This document shows, piece by piece, positions 34,912 to 46,210 of a stretch of DNA of 64,000 nucleotides. A program made the translations under genes and the position numbers. Within the stretch, counting starts at the first letter, position 1. Every line of letters starts with the position of its first letter. A model generated the notes under the pieces. It saw only the letters and a list, made by a program, of their open reading frames with translations, searched no databases and was not told the origin of the DNA. Location: positions 124,001 through 188,000 of the forward strand of contig CADCSX010000023.1 of assembly GCA_902805475.1 (NCBI GenBank), written 5' to 3'. This DNA is from Entonaema liquescens (lineage: Eukaryota; Ascomycota; Sordariomycetes; Xylariales; Xylariaceae).

Positions 34912-35569
34912 GGGTGGGACGAGATGCTAGTGGGAATACAACGCGATGCAAGCAAAAGCATAGCAGTGTACGATACGAATACGCTTGTACATATATCTGT
35001 CCACCTATACGTATGTCTACTTACCTATACGTAAAGCTGGGCCGGGCTATTATAGAATACAATATCTCACGTCTGTAGAAGTTCTTGTAACAACAGGACG
35101 AGGTATGCTTTTTACCTGTTACCCCGATTAAGTGTCCCGGCAACTTGTATAGGTGTGTCTGATCTGGCTTGGGACCAGACGTCTGGAGTTCTATTATCTA
35201 GATCCTGATGAATTACTGCAACCACCAACTCTGGGAACAAAAGAAAATAAATCAAAGGTCGACGGAGTCGTTCCGTCGGAGCCAACCCTTAATCGAACGC
35301 CGGGAGACACCTCAGCTCTTGATCGTCTCCTAAACCAATCCCCTGTATCTCGGACCCGCGGAAATGCCAATCAATTTGTATCTTAACGCCCTGTATGGTG
35401 CAGCTTTTATTCCAAGCCTCCAACCCCTTTCAGACGTAGTGCTCTAAATCTATGCCAAATCTGCTGAAACTGTATTTGGACTTCTATCGCCGAACGTCCC
35501 CCACCAGCTTCGGATATACATAGGATCGCCATCTATACGATCCAATCGTAGGAGCGGTGCCGTCGGCGG
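34912..35569. other. convergent intergenic region
   Basis: 3' sequence of two convergent genes. A 77-codon frame at 35153-35386 starts with GTG, not ATG, and is not supported. Confidence 0.45.
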
Positions 35570-36331
35570 TCATGTTGCCAATATTAGGAGCTTGACGCCA
35601 GAGTACACCCAGACAGATAAGGTGAAGGATGCCAGCATCACCATGCCGTAGAAGGTCCGCACTATATACGGTCCCCCGGCTGACTTGGGTACGACTCTGG
35701 GAATATCGGCTGTCTTGAAGTCGGTAATATACTTGACGTCCGTGTCCCTGACCTTCGGCTCCGCATATTTGGTGTACTCTCGAATAATGCTAGCATTATC
35801 CCATTCGTTGATCTTGCGCAGAATGCCGACGACGCATCCCGTTCGGTGCTTGCCCTGGTTGCAATGAATAAGCAGGGGGTAACTCTTCCTATCGCTGACG
35901 ATGGAGATGATAGACCGCATGGTCTTGATGGGGATCTCGGCCTTCTTCGTGCCAGCCATATCGAATATTTTGTGATTAATGTGATTCGTCTCGATGAAGT
36001 CCTGGTAGCCATCTGGAAGATCTTTTCCGACTAGGGTGACGATAGTCTTCAGCTTGAGCGCCCGCAGGAACGGGTAATCCGCGGCTTTTGGGTAACCGCT
36101 TCGGTATAAACCGGGAAGAACAACGGCAAAGTTGACAGGCGGAGCGCCGGGAAGTGATTGTTCAGCAGCTCCGTCCTTAGCGGAAACATACGATTCCCGG
36201 AAAACAACGCCGGGAGACTCCATGCCAACACCCATCACGTGAGACTCGCGTTTTTCGTTCGGGGAAAAGTCTTTGCGATCTTGCAAGGACTCTGAATCTT
36301 CGCTGCAATCCTGGTGAAGCCGGGGCAGCAT
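35570..36331 (-). CDS. siw14: Siw14-type dual-specificity phosphatase
   Basis: Intronless, 253 residues from the ATG at 36331. The cysteine phosphatase signature HCNQGKHRTG at 156-165 gives catalytic C157 and R163. The preceding NFAVVLPGLYRSGYPKAADYPFLRALKLKTIVTL block is diagnostic of the PFA-DSP/Siw14-Oca1 family, which cleaves inositol pyrophosphates (5-PP groups) and can act on phosphotyrosine. Downstream, EYTKYAEPKVRDTDVKYI follows the family pattern. The N-terminal 65 residues are polar and variable. The C terminus has a hydrophobic helix (about 230-252, MVMLASFTLSVWVYSGVKLLIL), suggesting a tail anchor; yeast Siw14 lacks this as far as I recall. Family confidence is high; the exact orthology to Siw14 rather than Oca1-like paralogues is inferred. 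Confidence 0.85.
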   Translation of the reverse strand: MLPRLHQDCSEDSESLQDRKDFSPNEKRESHVMGVGMESPGVVFRESYVSAKDGAAEQSLPGAPPVNFAVVLPGLYRSGYPKAADYPFLRALKLKTIVTLVGKDLPDGYQDFIETNHINHKIFDMAGTKKAEIPIKTMRSIISIVSDRKSYPLLIHCNQGKHRTGCVVGILRKINEWDNASIIREYTKYAEPKVRDTDVKYITDFKTADIPRVVPKSAGGPYIVRTFYGMVMLASFTLSVWVYSGVKLLILAT

Positions 36332-38861
36332 CTCTTCTGTCCGCCTGGGCCGGTAGTATATTCTATAAGGGAAACGAGACGCAGAGGGTGAGCCCGAGTT
36401 GGCTGACTAATCATGCGCTGCGTAGGCGGAGAAGTAATGTAGTGAAGACTTGAAGAGTAGAATTGAGGATCGTGTCTTGTATAGAAATGCTAAGGGTGAA
36501 TTGCTTGAATTGCTTGAATGATGTCGTCCGGTCCGGCAGACGCCCGATCAAAGAGAATCGAGAGAACCTGTCATATTGGCAAGACGTAGCGTCAATCTCA
36601 TCTTGTCAAAATAACTGAGCGGTTGTGAATGCGGGACGAGGTGATTGGTGCTGCAGGTGGCAGACGATGGGGTTTTGAGGACGCGAAACTTCTAAAGGAG
36701 TTGACGGTTACTGTGTGAGTTTGTCAACAATTGGAAAACAAAAAAAAAAGATTACGAACCAGGTTATTGTCCTCGACGGCTCGCCCTTTTAAGTTTGTAT
36801 CTGCATACGTTAGGGCAGGTACATACCTACGATGTTAGGGGTACTAAGTATTTCCGTTTTACAGTTTAGTGGAGTTTCGCCTTAGTTCTGCATGTGGTTA
36901 AGTGGCTAGTAACTCTATCCTTTTCTTAGCGGCTCCCGGATATGTATACATACCTAGGTACGCTAAGTACCCACCCGGTTCACGATGTACTTCTACGACA
37001 GCCCTACTTTGGGTTAGCTGTCACGTCTCGCATCGTTCGATTTTTAACCCCGAGTTACTCGGCAGTATTAGAATTGAAAGCGACATTGAAGCCTCGCGTA
37101 CCTGAACCGTGCTAGTCCAGTCACTTATTTAGGTCGCCTTGGAAACTGTAGAAACCGCGGAGATTGGTCGCTCGTAATCCGAGCCTACCAGAGTGACTTA
37201 TATATTCCAAAAGTTAATTCGTGGGAATTCCTGTTCTAGCTCAAGTCACGTCGCCCTCATTCCACGATGTTCCGTACACCACCCCGCGTATATTAACCCC
37301 AATCTACCTGATGTTCGAGTCGTGTTAAGTGTTGTACAGTAATACTTGGAAGTCTTCATACTATATAGGTCCCAGCCTATAGAACAGCGGGCGGTGAAGT
37401 GTCTGGGGAACGTCCACGGCAGAATGACGCAGAGAGATGGAGAATTGGGTTTCGCTAATACGATAAGAGATTAGCTCGCGGCCAGCCCGCTATTTATATT
37501 TTGCCCATAGCGGGATTAATGGCGGGGATATGAGAGCCGGTTCCGTACTGGTTTCATCCCAGGTCTTTTGGCACTGAACCCCCGACGGGATAATTTAGGT
37601 CTGTGACATAACTCATCTTACGCAAGGATACCTAGACTTTTTATGTAGATCAATCTCTGTCGTTCAAACTATTCATCTCCTTAAACATACTCGACTTGGA
37701 TAACGAAAATATGCACTCTCTTAAAGCACAGACCTACCAATGCGTATCCCAAGATTTACCATAATGAAAATAACTTGTTACCTAGAGACTTGGAAACTCG
37801 GAGACTTGAAGACTTGGAGACAATGTCTCCCCGCATTCTTCCGCATTCTTCAAACCAATTTAATTGTCGACTGAATGACAATTCGTGAAGAGCTTCTGAC
37901 ATCTCACGATTCTGCCGTCAGGCTCGTTTCTGTTCTACCGCTCAACTTACCTCTCACATCTGCGAGTTGTCCAAGTCGGACGGTAAGGTGGAAATCTACG
38001 GGCTTTAAATGCCCAGAGAATCTTGGCTACCTCGCTCCTGTTGGAACATCAAGGTCCTTGCTGAAAGTGTTTCACTCTCCAGCTCGGCTTATTTATACGC
38101 GCGTGGATTGGCACCGAGCATGGCGGACATGTCGTTCTCACCGCAAAGCTTACCTGGCTTAGTCGATCCGTCTCACCCGCGTCGTCGGTACCAAAATATT
38201 TCCGAGGACGTGCCTCGAGATATGCCAATTAGCCGCACGCCTTTTCTTTTTCCCAGCGAGGAGCCCGATCATCTAACAGGTTGGGGACGTATCGCCGTGC
38301 TCACGTGGTGCACGTTTTAACTTCGTTCCTCCCCGTGTGACTCCCCTCCTGCGGTGAGACGATCGGATTATAACGACCAGACCGGCGTTCTTACGTGCGA
38401 CGCAGGTACTGTACCTCGTCAAGGAGCGGGACTTCATAGCCTCGCAGCGTGCCACGAATATCCACTCGCTTATTCATACGCATCTGGTTGCCGGTTCGGA
38501 GCGTAAGCCATCAGCCCTACCCGTCTAAATCGTAAAGAACCAGTTCGACTGCTACCTTCGTGAGTAATGCTCTCTGCAAGTTATTCTCACGCTTGATCCT
38601 CATTCGCTTCTGTTCTACGTGGTGGTCAGATGATGCGATGTAGGTCACCGCCAGATTTCTTTTGGAATTTACTCTTTGATTTCTAGAATTTCTATGGTGA
38701 AACATCGCTATACGACAAGTAGTTGGTACATACAAATGAAACTCGAATAAGAAACTCTCGCCCATGAGACGTATGCCAATCTATCCCCGATCTCACCGTG
38801 CCCCGTTTTAAAAGATGTCGACGCCGAGAGAAGTGTAAGAAAAGAAACGTAATCAAATCAC
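36332..38861. other. long gene-free region
   Basis: The first 250 bases are the promoter of the Siw14-type gene. An A10 run lies at 36741-36750 and CCTAGGTA motifs near 36951. Between 37100 and 38860 there are only short frames on both strands without protein-like sequence. No terminal repeats or RNA gene recognised. Confidence 0.4.
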
Positions 38862-40239
38862 TCAGCGCCTCGGTCCCGGCCTTTGGAAACCTGCAGCTTT
38901 TCGTCCGAAGGCTGTCTCGCTCATCGGTCTAGCCGGGACTCCTTCCAAGGCCTCGTCGACAAGCGTCGCGACGTCCCGCGCGCAGCCGAACGACAAACTC
39001 CAGCCCGCGCCACCGTGGCCGTAGGAATGGACGATGCGGCTGCCCGTCCTGCGGAGCTCGCGCTCGACTCTGACGTTCTGACCTCTGAAGGGACGCAGGC
39101 CCTGCGCCAGCGGATAGTCGTGATCTAACCTCGCATTTTCCAAGCCGGGAAGGAACTTCTCGCACCTCTCCCGCATTCTACGTATGATTGGAGTGTCTAG
39201 AGCGAGGTCCAAATCCCACTCGTGCGGCTCGGTTATACCGCCGATCACTGCCGTACAAGTTAGCAATCCTGGTCACACGCGTTCTAGACGAATAGGAGGC
39301 GGGCGCTTACAAAGAATGTTATCATTCCTAGGTACGAGGAATATGATCTCGTTGGAGGAGTGGGCCGCGTCTGCCGTGATAGTCAGGGCCGCGTCTACTT
39401 TCGGAAAGTCCGTCCCGTCGTTGATCACTCGGATGAGACCACCCCTGATAGGATAGACGCTGTCGTCGCCCGCGAGCTCTTGAGCCTGGAGACCGGTACA
39501 GTTGACAATGGCGTCAGCCTCGAAACGTTCCCGCAGAGAATCCTCGATGTCTACTAGGTCGTTGTGGATCGTCTCCGTGACGAGGTTAGCTCCTTTGCTC
39601 TCGACGAGCTCCGTCAGCCACACCATGGCCCTGTCGGTATCGATGACGGGTGCTAGAAGCTCGTAAGCGTCGACTGCGCCGTACGCGGGGTCGACTCCCC
39701 GCTCGTCGATGATGTCGGCTCCTCGGTAGAATCCCCGCACGCCGCTAGCCATGATCTCGGTCATCTTGGAGACTTGCGCCTTGTCGCTCTCTACGGGCTC
39801 CGGGAAGAAGAAATCGGACGGCATCATGCGCACGCCGGAGGCTTCGCTCAGGGCCGGGATGGACGCGATGCCATCCCATATGTGATACGCCGTCATGGAC
39901 CAATGCTTAGAGTGCGCCAGAGAGATCTTGTCCGTGTGCTGACCGCATACGGCAGGCGGGAACTCCCAAAGTGCTCCCGCGATCTGTGACGTCAGACGCT
40001 GCTCGTCATTCACCCACGTACTGCTGACGACGGTAACGCGGTATCCCTTATCGAGAAGTACCCAAGCACTTGTAGCGCAAGTGTTAACATTTTCTCCCAA
40101 TTCTGTCAGGCAAGGTATCAACTTACGATATAAGTCCCGTGACGCCACCGCCGATGATTAGAACGTGCGGAGACTTGCTGGACGGCTGCCGAAGAGGCTG
40201 GCCCATAGGGGAGATATCCTTCCAGAGCGTGAGAGTCAT
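38862..40239 (-). CDS. D-amino-acid oxidase family flavoenzyme
   Basis: Three exons, complement(join(38862..39247,39311..40068,40127..40239)), 418 residues; introns of 63 and 58 nt, the former with a GCTAAC branch, both in phase. The N-terminal dinucleotide fold VLIIGGGVTGL at about 26-36 binds FAD. Further family marks: AWVLLDKGYRVTVVS, AGALWEFPP, a conserved VPRNDNILLIGGITEPHEW joined across intron 2, and the DAAO signature HSYGHGGAGWS at 364-374, preceded by an Arg-rich substrate region. The enzyme deaminates D-amino acids (neutral or D-Asp type) with O2 to 2-oxo acids, ammonia and H2O2. DAAOs are normally peroxisomal, but the C terminus ends PGPRR, not an SKL-like signal, so the location is unclear. 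Confidence 0.9.
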
Positions 40240-42366
40240 CTTGAGATTTTTCTAATGATTCTAGTGAATATGCTAGCTTCTAGTAGAAGAGAGCGTTTGC
40301 TGCGTGAAAAGATGGAACAAGTGTTTGAGAGCTGCGGTGATAATGTTGTGTGTGGTCGAGTGACTACCGGAATAGCCAGGGAGTCGTCCTTATTTATATC
40401 GCTTTGCGAACATTCTCCTATACTATCTCGGTGTTACCTGATACACGACAGCTCTCTGACTATTTTCGGTACCTGCCCTCTTGCAGCTGTCACCAGAGCG
40501 TAACGTAAGCAAAATCGCGGACCGCCTTGATGTATTAGCTGACTTGATTACTATAGATCACGAGGGTGTGTACTAAACACCAAGGCAACCCTCGCTAACC
40601 GAAACACCCTGCAGCCGCCTTGTAGGGCTGTGCACGTCGACGAAGCATTTCCTGTCAGCTTGCCGATAGTCTAGTGCTTGCGAGCTGTAACCTGCGTCCC
40701 GAAGGAATTCCCACGTCGAGCAGCAGGTCTCCGCCCTCGTACCGTTTCACGAATATACGTATCGAGAAGGACAAGACGCAACTAACGTCGAGTCGGATTG
40801 CTAGACTGGTGCTAATCTTCCTGTATCACCACAACTAAGTCTCGCTGGCTAGATCTCCTGCTAACTCTCTTAGCTGAACACTTTTGTAACTCCGCGCCGA
40901 TCGCACAGCAGGCAAGGACTCACGAATCCTATTCGAAGGATTGACGCCGTGGGATGCTCGTCCGATAGAATATCCGATAGGTACGATCGCTAGAGCTTGA
41001 CAACAGGTCGGGTCCGCCAAGGTGTTTGTTCGACGCGAGCGATGGAGATGCGCTGCTGAGACTCTTGACCGACGTCCTCGCATAACACGTACTAATCCCA
41101 ACCTTCTGGAAACTACCCCAGCTGTGCTGCTCCTCTTCGTAGGGCTGTCTTCGCGTCATCTTCGCTACGAATTCTTGGTCGTACGATGTGTCCCTGTCTC
41201 GCGTAAACTTTACCGTATAACTAGCGTCCCGTCAAAGAAGAGAGGCTCACGAGGCGGTGAATACGTTTCTTTACACGGCAGCAGGATCGACCAACCGCAT
41301 TGGCTATAACGTCTCTTATTAGCGCGCATGTTACGACCCATGAGTACTTACCCGCAATACCGTCATCCCACCTGTATGCACATCAGCTCAAGTCAGCAAA
41401 GTAAGATACACAATGCCAGGGACGACGCCCGCCTCGAATGGCGGCGTCAAGCAATCTCGAGCTTCGTTACACGGTCGCACTTCCAACATCATGGCGCGAT
41501 TAACCCTGTAACTCTCAGCATCACTGTTACGGTTACCGCTACAGCAGAGCCAATTCTACCGTGTTAGCGCTCGGAAGAGCAGACGTGTGCGACAGATCGA
41601 CGCGAGAGCCTCGTCTCGAAGCCGACAGGTCGCCGGAGTATACCGACTAAGGCCATTGTCGTTCGAGAAAGGATTAGGCAGCGGGGCCGAGGCCACCGCC
41701 ATTTATACGGCTGAATCAATATAGCGTTGCGGTCGTCACTGATTCGGTTCTAGTTACCAAGTTGCGTGCTACCCACGGTCCGAATTAGTAACTGTTTATG
41801 CCCCTTTGGGTTGACAGTGCTGCAGCTGAAGGCTTCTGGCGTTGCTTATGCACCCCTCTACGTTGTCCGTTACCGAAACGGCGGACCGCCGCTGCGCTAC
41901 CCGCAATCGAGGAGTGTGAGCACTAAGATATGACATCCCCGGGCCTAATGCCATAGTTATGACTATCAGCTCGAGTTTACAGAGCCTCAACGCTCCTGGC
42001 CAATCACGAGAGTTAAGAACGAGGAAATAAGGCGCAGCCACAGCTGCGTATATTATTCCCCGCAGCTAGCTAGCAAACGTCAGTGCCGACTTTCCTCTTT
42101 GGTAATTCGAGATCGACCGGCTTCTACCTGCGGCCAGATTTATTTATCGATATCTGCCCTACAATTGCGCGGCTTCTTGAAACCTGCTAGTAACCTCACC
42201 GAGTGGGCGCACAGAGCTTCCACCACTAGGATGATGGCATAATTTCGAAGGGCAGCTAGCCTTGGGCTCTTGTTTGTGACCGTTGTAGAGCCTGCCTGAT
42301 TAATCCGGATATAGATTATCCTATCGTCGGGTTTCACTAGCAAGCTACGGATAAATACCCAGCTGG

Positions 42367-42422
42367 ACTTTTAGTCGATGCTGAAGTTCAGCAGACTTTT
42401 AGTCGACGTTGAAGTTCAGCAC
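42367..42422. repeat. 28-bp tandem duplication
   Basis: Two adjacent 28-nt units (42367-42394 and 42395-42422) that begin ACTTTTAGTCGA and end GAAGTTCAGCA, differing at about three positions. Confidence 0.85.
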
Positions 42423-42932
42423 TGATGTGCTCTTACGGGCTCCGGGTGACGCGTGGCAAAGTCGGTCCTTGGTTGACATTGGAATAGCCTTTGATCACCT
42501 GCCCTACGTAAGACAACGCGCCAATAAACACTCCGACTAGGCGAGATCACAGAGCTCGTCACAAATAGCCTATGAAACTTTGGCCTTGGAAAATCGTATA
42601 GCTAGCTGCCTGTGATGAGAAAGTAGAGTAATGTCGAATTGTATTTTGCTAACCCTTCGGCTTTCGTATCCCCCGACAGACTTAGCTCTCACCAATAATA
42701 GTGACCTATTCGCCGCAGGGCTAACAGCTGAAACTTCTGGTTGGATAAAAGTTACTGAGTTGTTTTCATGGGTTTCATAGAGAAACATCGCCTAGAGATC
42801 GGATATCGTTATCTCCAAGAGCCTCTCCGAGATTACGCTAACCATGTTCGGGTGTAGGGCTGCATCCGCGTACTCGATTGACGGCTATCGCAGGTATAGA
42901 TTTGCAAGGAATTAAAAAAAAATTAAAATTTG

Positions 42933-42960
42933 TAATAATAATAATAATAATAATAATAAA
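42933..42960. repeat. (TAA)n microsatellite
   Basis: About nine TAA units, preceded by an A9 run at 42914-42922. Confidence 0.85.
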
Positions 42961-43303
42961 AATCTAAGAGTCACATCTGCACATCTGCATGTATATACAT
43001 GTACCTAATCTACCTATCAGCCAGCCACTTAGTAACGGCCGATGGTGTATATGACTTCATCGACGCGGTGCGGGTATGCCGGTCCATCCGTCGCCAAGAA
43101 CTCGCTGGGAGGGTAGGAATGACGCATTTACCTGAAATGTAATCAATTCTGCGATTTAAGGCTTAGCTTGCAGGCAAACGCAAAGTTGCATTTCAGCTGG
43201 CGTCGGCATCACTGCCGAAAATCAGTTTTCTCCCCCTCGGTGCACATAACATTTTCTCTCTTTCTCTTTCTCCTTCGTCTTAGTTACCTCCGACAACTCT
43301 AAG

Positions 43304-43327
43304 TTTAGGTTTAGGTTTAGGTTTAGG
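43304..43327. repeat. (TTTAGG)4 repeat
   Basis: Four perfect TTTAGG hexamers in the region upstream of het-c. Differs from the standard fungal telomere unit TTAGGG. Confidence 0.85.
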
Positions 43328-43388
43328 TACGATAGGTACACAACCTTACTACGTACATGTAGTTTCCTTTTGTGCAAAGAGGTACCTT

Positions 43389-43430
43389 ACATTCTACATT
43401 CTACATTCTACATTCTACATTCTACATTCT
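43389..43430. repeat. (ACATTCT)6 repeat
   Basis: Six perfect heptamers in the upstream region of het-c. Confidence 0.9.
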
Positions 43431-43608
43431 TACACAGGGCGTTGCGCAATACGTAATCTTGTAACAAGTAACATTATTTTGTGTACCTAAGGTACACTCT
43501 ACTGTATCTAGGTAACCTATCACAACTACCCCGCCATCCTCCCTCTTGGAATCTTACGCTCGTCGAACGTCTCATCCTCATTAACCCAATTCTCGAGAAA
43601 ACTATATT

Positions 43609-43643
43609 ATTCGTTACTCGTTATTCGTTACTCGTTATTCGTT
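43609..43643. repeat. alternating ATTCGTT/ACTCGTT heptamers
   Basis: Five 7-nt units alternating ATTCGTT and ACTCGTT, ending 40 nt before the het-c start codon, so in the probable 5' leader. Confidence 0.85.
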
Positions 43644-43683
43644 AAGCCGATAGAGAAGTTACATCACCGGGCCGGCACGCGCC

Positions 43684-45989
43684 ATGGCTTCGTACAGATT
43701 CGGCTCAGGCAGCCTGCTGCTCGTCATTGCGGTCATACTGATCGCGATGCCCGGCAGAGTCGCTGCGTTCGGCGCTGGAAATATTCCTTCCATCGCTCAG
43801 GTAGAAGGTCACAACTGGCGCCACGGCGATATCGAGGATACCCTCAAGACGATCGCCTTCCTTCACGGAAAGAAGTGGACTACTCTGATGGTCCAGCGCA
43901 CGTATTTCGGGAATTGGCTTCGAGACTATTCGCAGGCTATCGACGTCGGAAGCTTAAAAGGTGTCAATGCTGCCACCATCCGCATTTTGGTCTGGGTCCT
44001 GTCCTTCCTCGCCAACGGTTATGCCACCGAGGAGTTTGAAGTTACGGAAGAGCGCCTCGGCGTTTACCGTCCGGAAGAACACATCGACAACCCTCTCGGA
44101 TACGGCGACGGCTTAGATGCTAGAACTCTCGACAAGCGGCTGAGAGGTCCTGTCCTTCCCGTCGAGACCGAGATAGACCCGCGGACTGGTATGAAGAACT
44201 ATATCGCCAACGAGCAAGGCAGCTGGGCGACCAGCGCTGGTTATCTCCGGTTCAGCTTGGGACGGAGCGTGCACTACGGCAGGCTCTACCAGCACGGCTC
44301 CCACGGCAAAGGGAAGGAAGAGGATCTCTGCGAAGCCTTGAGGTGTCTAGGACAGGCGCTCCATTGTATGGAAGACTTTAGCGCCCATAGCAATTATTGC
44401 GAGCTGGCTCTCCGCGAACTCGGTTACCATGACGTCTTCCCTCATTGCGGAACGAGCTCCGAGATTCATCTGCGCGGCAAGAGAGTCTTTCCTTTGGTGA
44501 CGGGTACCTTTGGCGGCGTCGACTTTCTACATTCTGTATTGGGAGAAGCCAATGATCACTTCACGCAATCCGAGGTCGACCAGCTGGATATTGCCCTGAA
44601 GAACTCGGAGAAGTCTTCCGGGCAGTCTGGAGGCAGCGGCGCGCGGGGATTCGGCGGCGGATTCGGCGCGGGTGATTTCATCTCTCGTTGGCCAATTACC
44701 TGGCGTGGGAGGTGGAATGGCTTCGGAGGCGCGCGATCTGAAGAGGGTGGCAGAGGATCAGGAGAGGCGAAACGAGCAGCAAGCGTACTCTAGCACGCGA
44801 GCTAACCAAAATATCGTTCCTGGAATGAGCGAGAGCTTCGATCCCGTTAAGGTTTCCAAGCAGATATACCCCATCTTAGAATTCCGCGACAAGATCGTAA
44901 AGGCGATCAACAGGGGCATCGCCAAGATTCCGGGTCTAGAGAGTCTTCTCGAACATATCAGCGAGACGCTCACCGCGTTCGTCCTCGGCCTGCTGGCGCC
45001 GTTCATCAGGCCTATCATCAACGCCGTTACCAAGGCGCTGAAGGATGGCTCCTCCGGCGTCATCAGCGCGAGCGCCAACTCGCAGCTCGAGCCCTGGAAA
45101 AATCCTCACTGCACCGACCCGACCCACTCTATGCTCTCCAAGGACCACTTCACAAACGTTCTTAACCCTTGCGCCGGAAGAATCGCCGCCACCATCCTGC
45201 AATACGTCGTGCCGTAAGTATACCCTCCGAGCCCCTAATAGGTAGTATGTGTGCATAACGCGTTAACACGTCTCTAGGCGAATTCTCTACGCGTGGGATA
45301 ATCCCGGCGTGCCGGTAGATGAAGTTGTCAACGACGTCTTGCGTGCTTTCCACCACCCGGCTCTCCGAGACGAGCGCGTCGAGATCCAGCGCGAGATGTT
45401 TAATACGGTGCGCAAATGGGCCGACGAGCACCCGCGCCGCCGCGACCTCAACCGCATCCTAGGCTCCGAGTCCGTGCGGAACGGTAAGAATCACGTCTTA
45501 TCGGGATCGGCGCAGAAGGGCCACTCGCACGGCGGCGGCATCTTTGACGGCGGACTTGCGGAGCAGCTGGGTCACGGCAGACCTTCCGGCTCGCTCTGGT
45601 CGCAGTGCGCCACGAGAGATCTAAACGCCATGGGCGCGGGCGACGCGCTACGTCCGAGTTCGGGTTACGGGTCGAGCCGTCCGACGTCCTCGCATTCTCA
45701 AGGACATCCGACGCAGAGTCCGGGTTATGGATACTCGGCACACCAGCCTCCTCAGCAGAGCTACGGCGGTCAACCTCCAGCCCAATACCAGGGCTACGAG
45801 CAACAGCATTATCCTCCTCAGGGTTATGGAGCCCCGCCTCAGGGCGAAGCCGCCTCATACTATGGCGCATCGCAACCTTCACAAGGCTATCCCCCTCAAG
45901 GATACGGAGCGCCGCCACCCTCGCAAGGATATTCGTCTTACGGACAGCAGCAATGGGGTGGCGGGTACGGAAATCCTCCTTATCGCTAA
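43684..45989 (+). CDS. het-c: HET-C heterokaryon incompatibility protein, with an apparent frameshift
   Basis: ATG at 43684. Signal peptide at 1-28 (SLLLVIAVILIAMPGRVAAFG), then the HET-C domain with NIPSIAQVEGHNWRHGDIED, WTTLMVQRTYFGNWLRDYSQAIDVG, HYGRLYQHG, CLGQALHCMEDFSAHSNYCELAL and GTFGGVDFLHSVLGEANDHFTQSEV. This domain is specific to the fungal HET-C family; alleles that differ in a variable segment trigger heterokaryon death. A Gly-rich region follows. At 44681-44686 (TCTCTC) the first frame breaks off into unrelated sequence, while the next frame continues smoothly as SLVGQLPGVGGGMASEARDLKRV. An intron at 45214-45277 (GTAAGT, GTTAAC, CTCTAG) leads to the last exon with a Gly/Tyr/Gln/Pro-rich QGYGAPP tail. 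Loss of one TC unit, or a 1-nt gain, would explain the break. Confidence 0.9.
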
Positions 45990-46210
45990 GGCATAAGTTT
46001 ATAAGTGTAAATATGGTCGGGGGCGGCGTTGGCGAGTAGGTAGTGATTAGTGAGTTTGGAGATGGAGATTCCCAGTAATAGATTTCCAGAACGGCAACTC
46101 GAAACTTTTGGCAGTTTCTAACATATGCTCGCGAACTATCCTTGAAAGACGGCGTAGGTATGTCATTATTAGGTATGTCATTATCAAATTGCAGGCTTTC
46201 TATTTTCAAA

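Larger units (their letters stand above)
40240..43683. other. long gene-free region with repeats near its 3' end
   Basis: No gene could be supported in 3.4 kb. Normal base composition with many short frames. Contains a 28-bp tandem duplication (42367-42422), an (AAT)n tract near 42933-42960, and the leader of het-c with several short tandem repeats (43304-43643). Separate entries cover these. Confidence 0.4.

Noticed and set aside
35153..35386. 77-codon frame between convergent genes
   Set aside because: Starts with GTG and shows no domain or composition bias.
43304..43327. TTTAGG repeat as internal telomere sequence
   Set aside because: Only four units, and the unit is not TTAGGG; other short repeats nearby indicate ordinary microsatellites.
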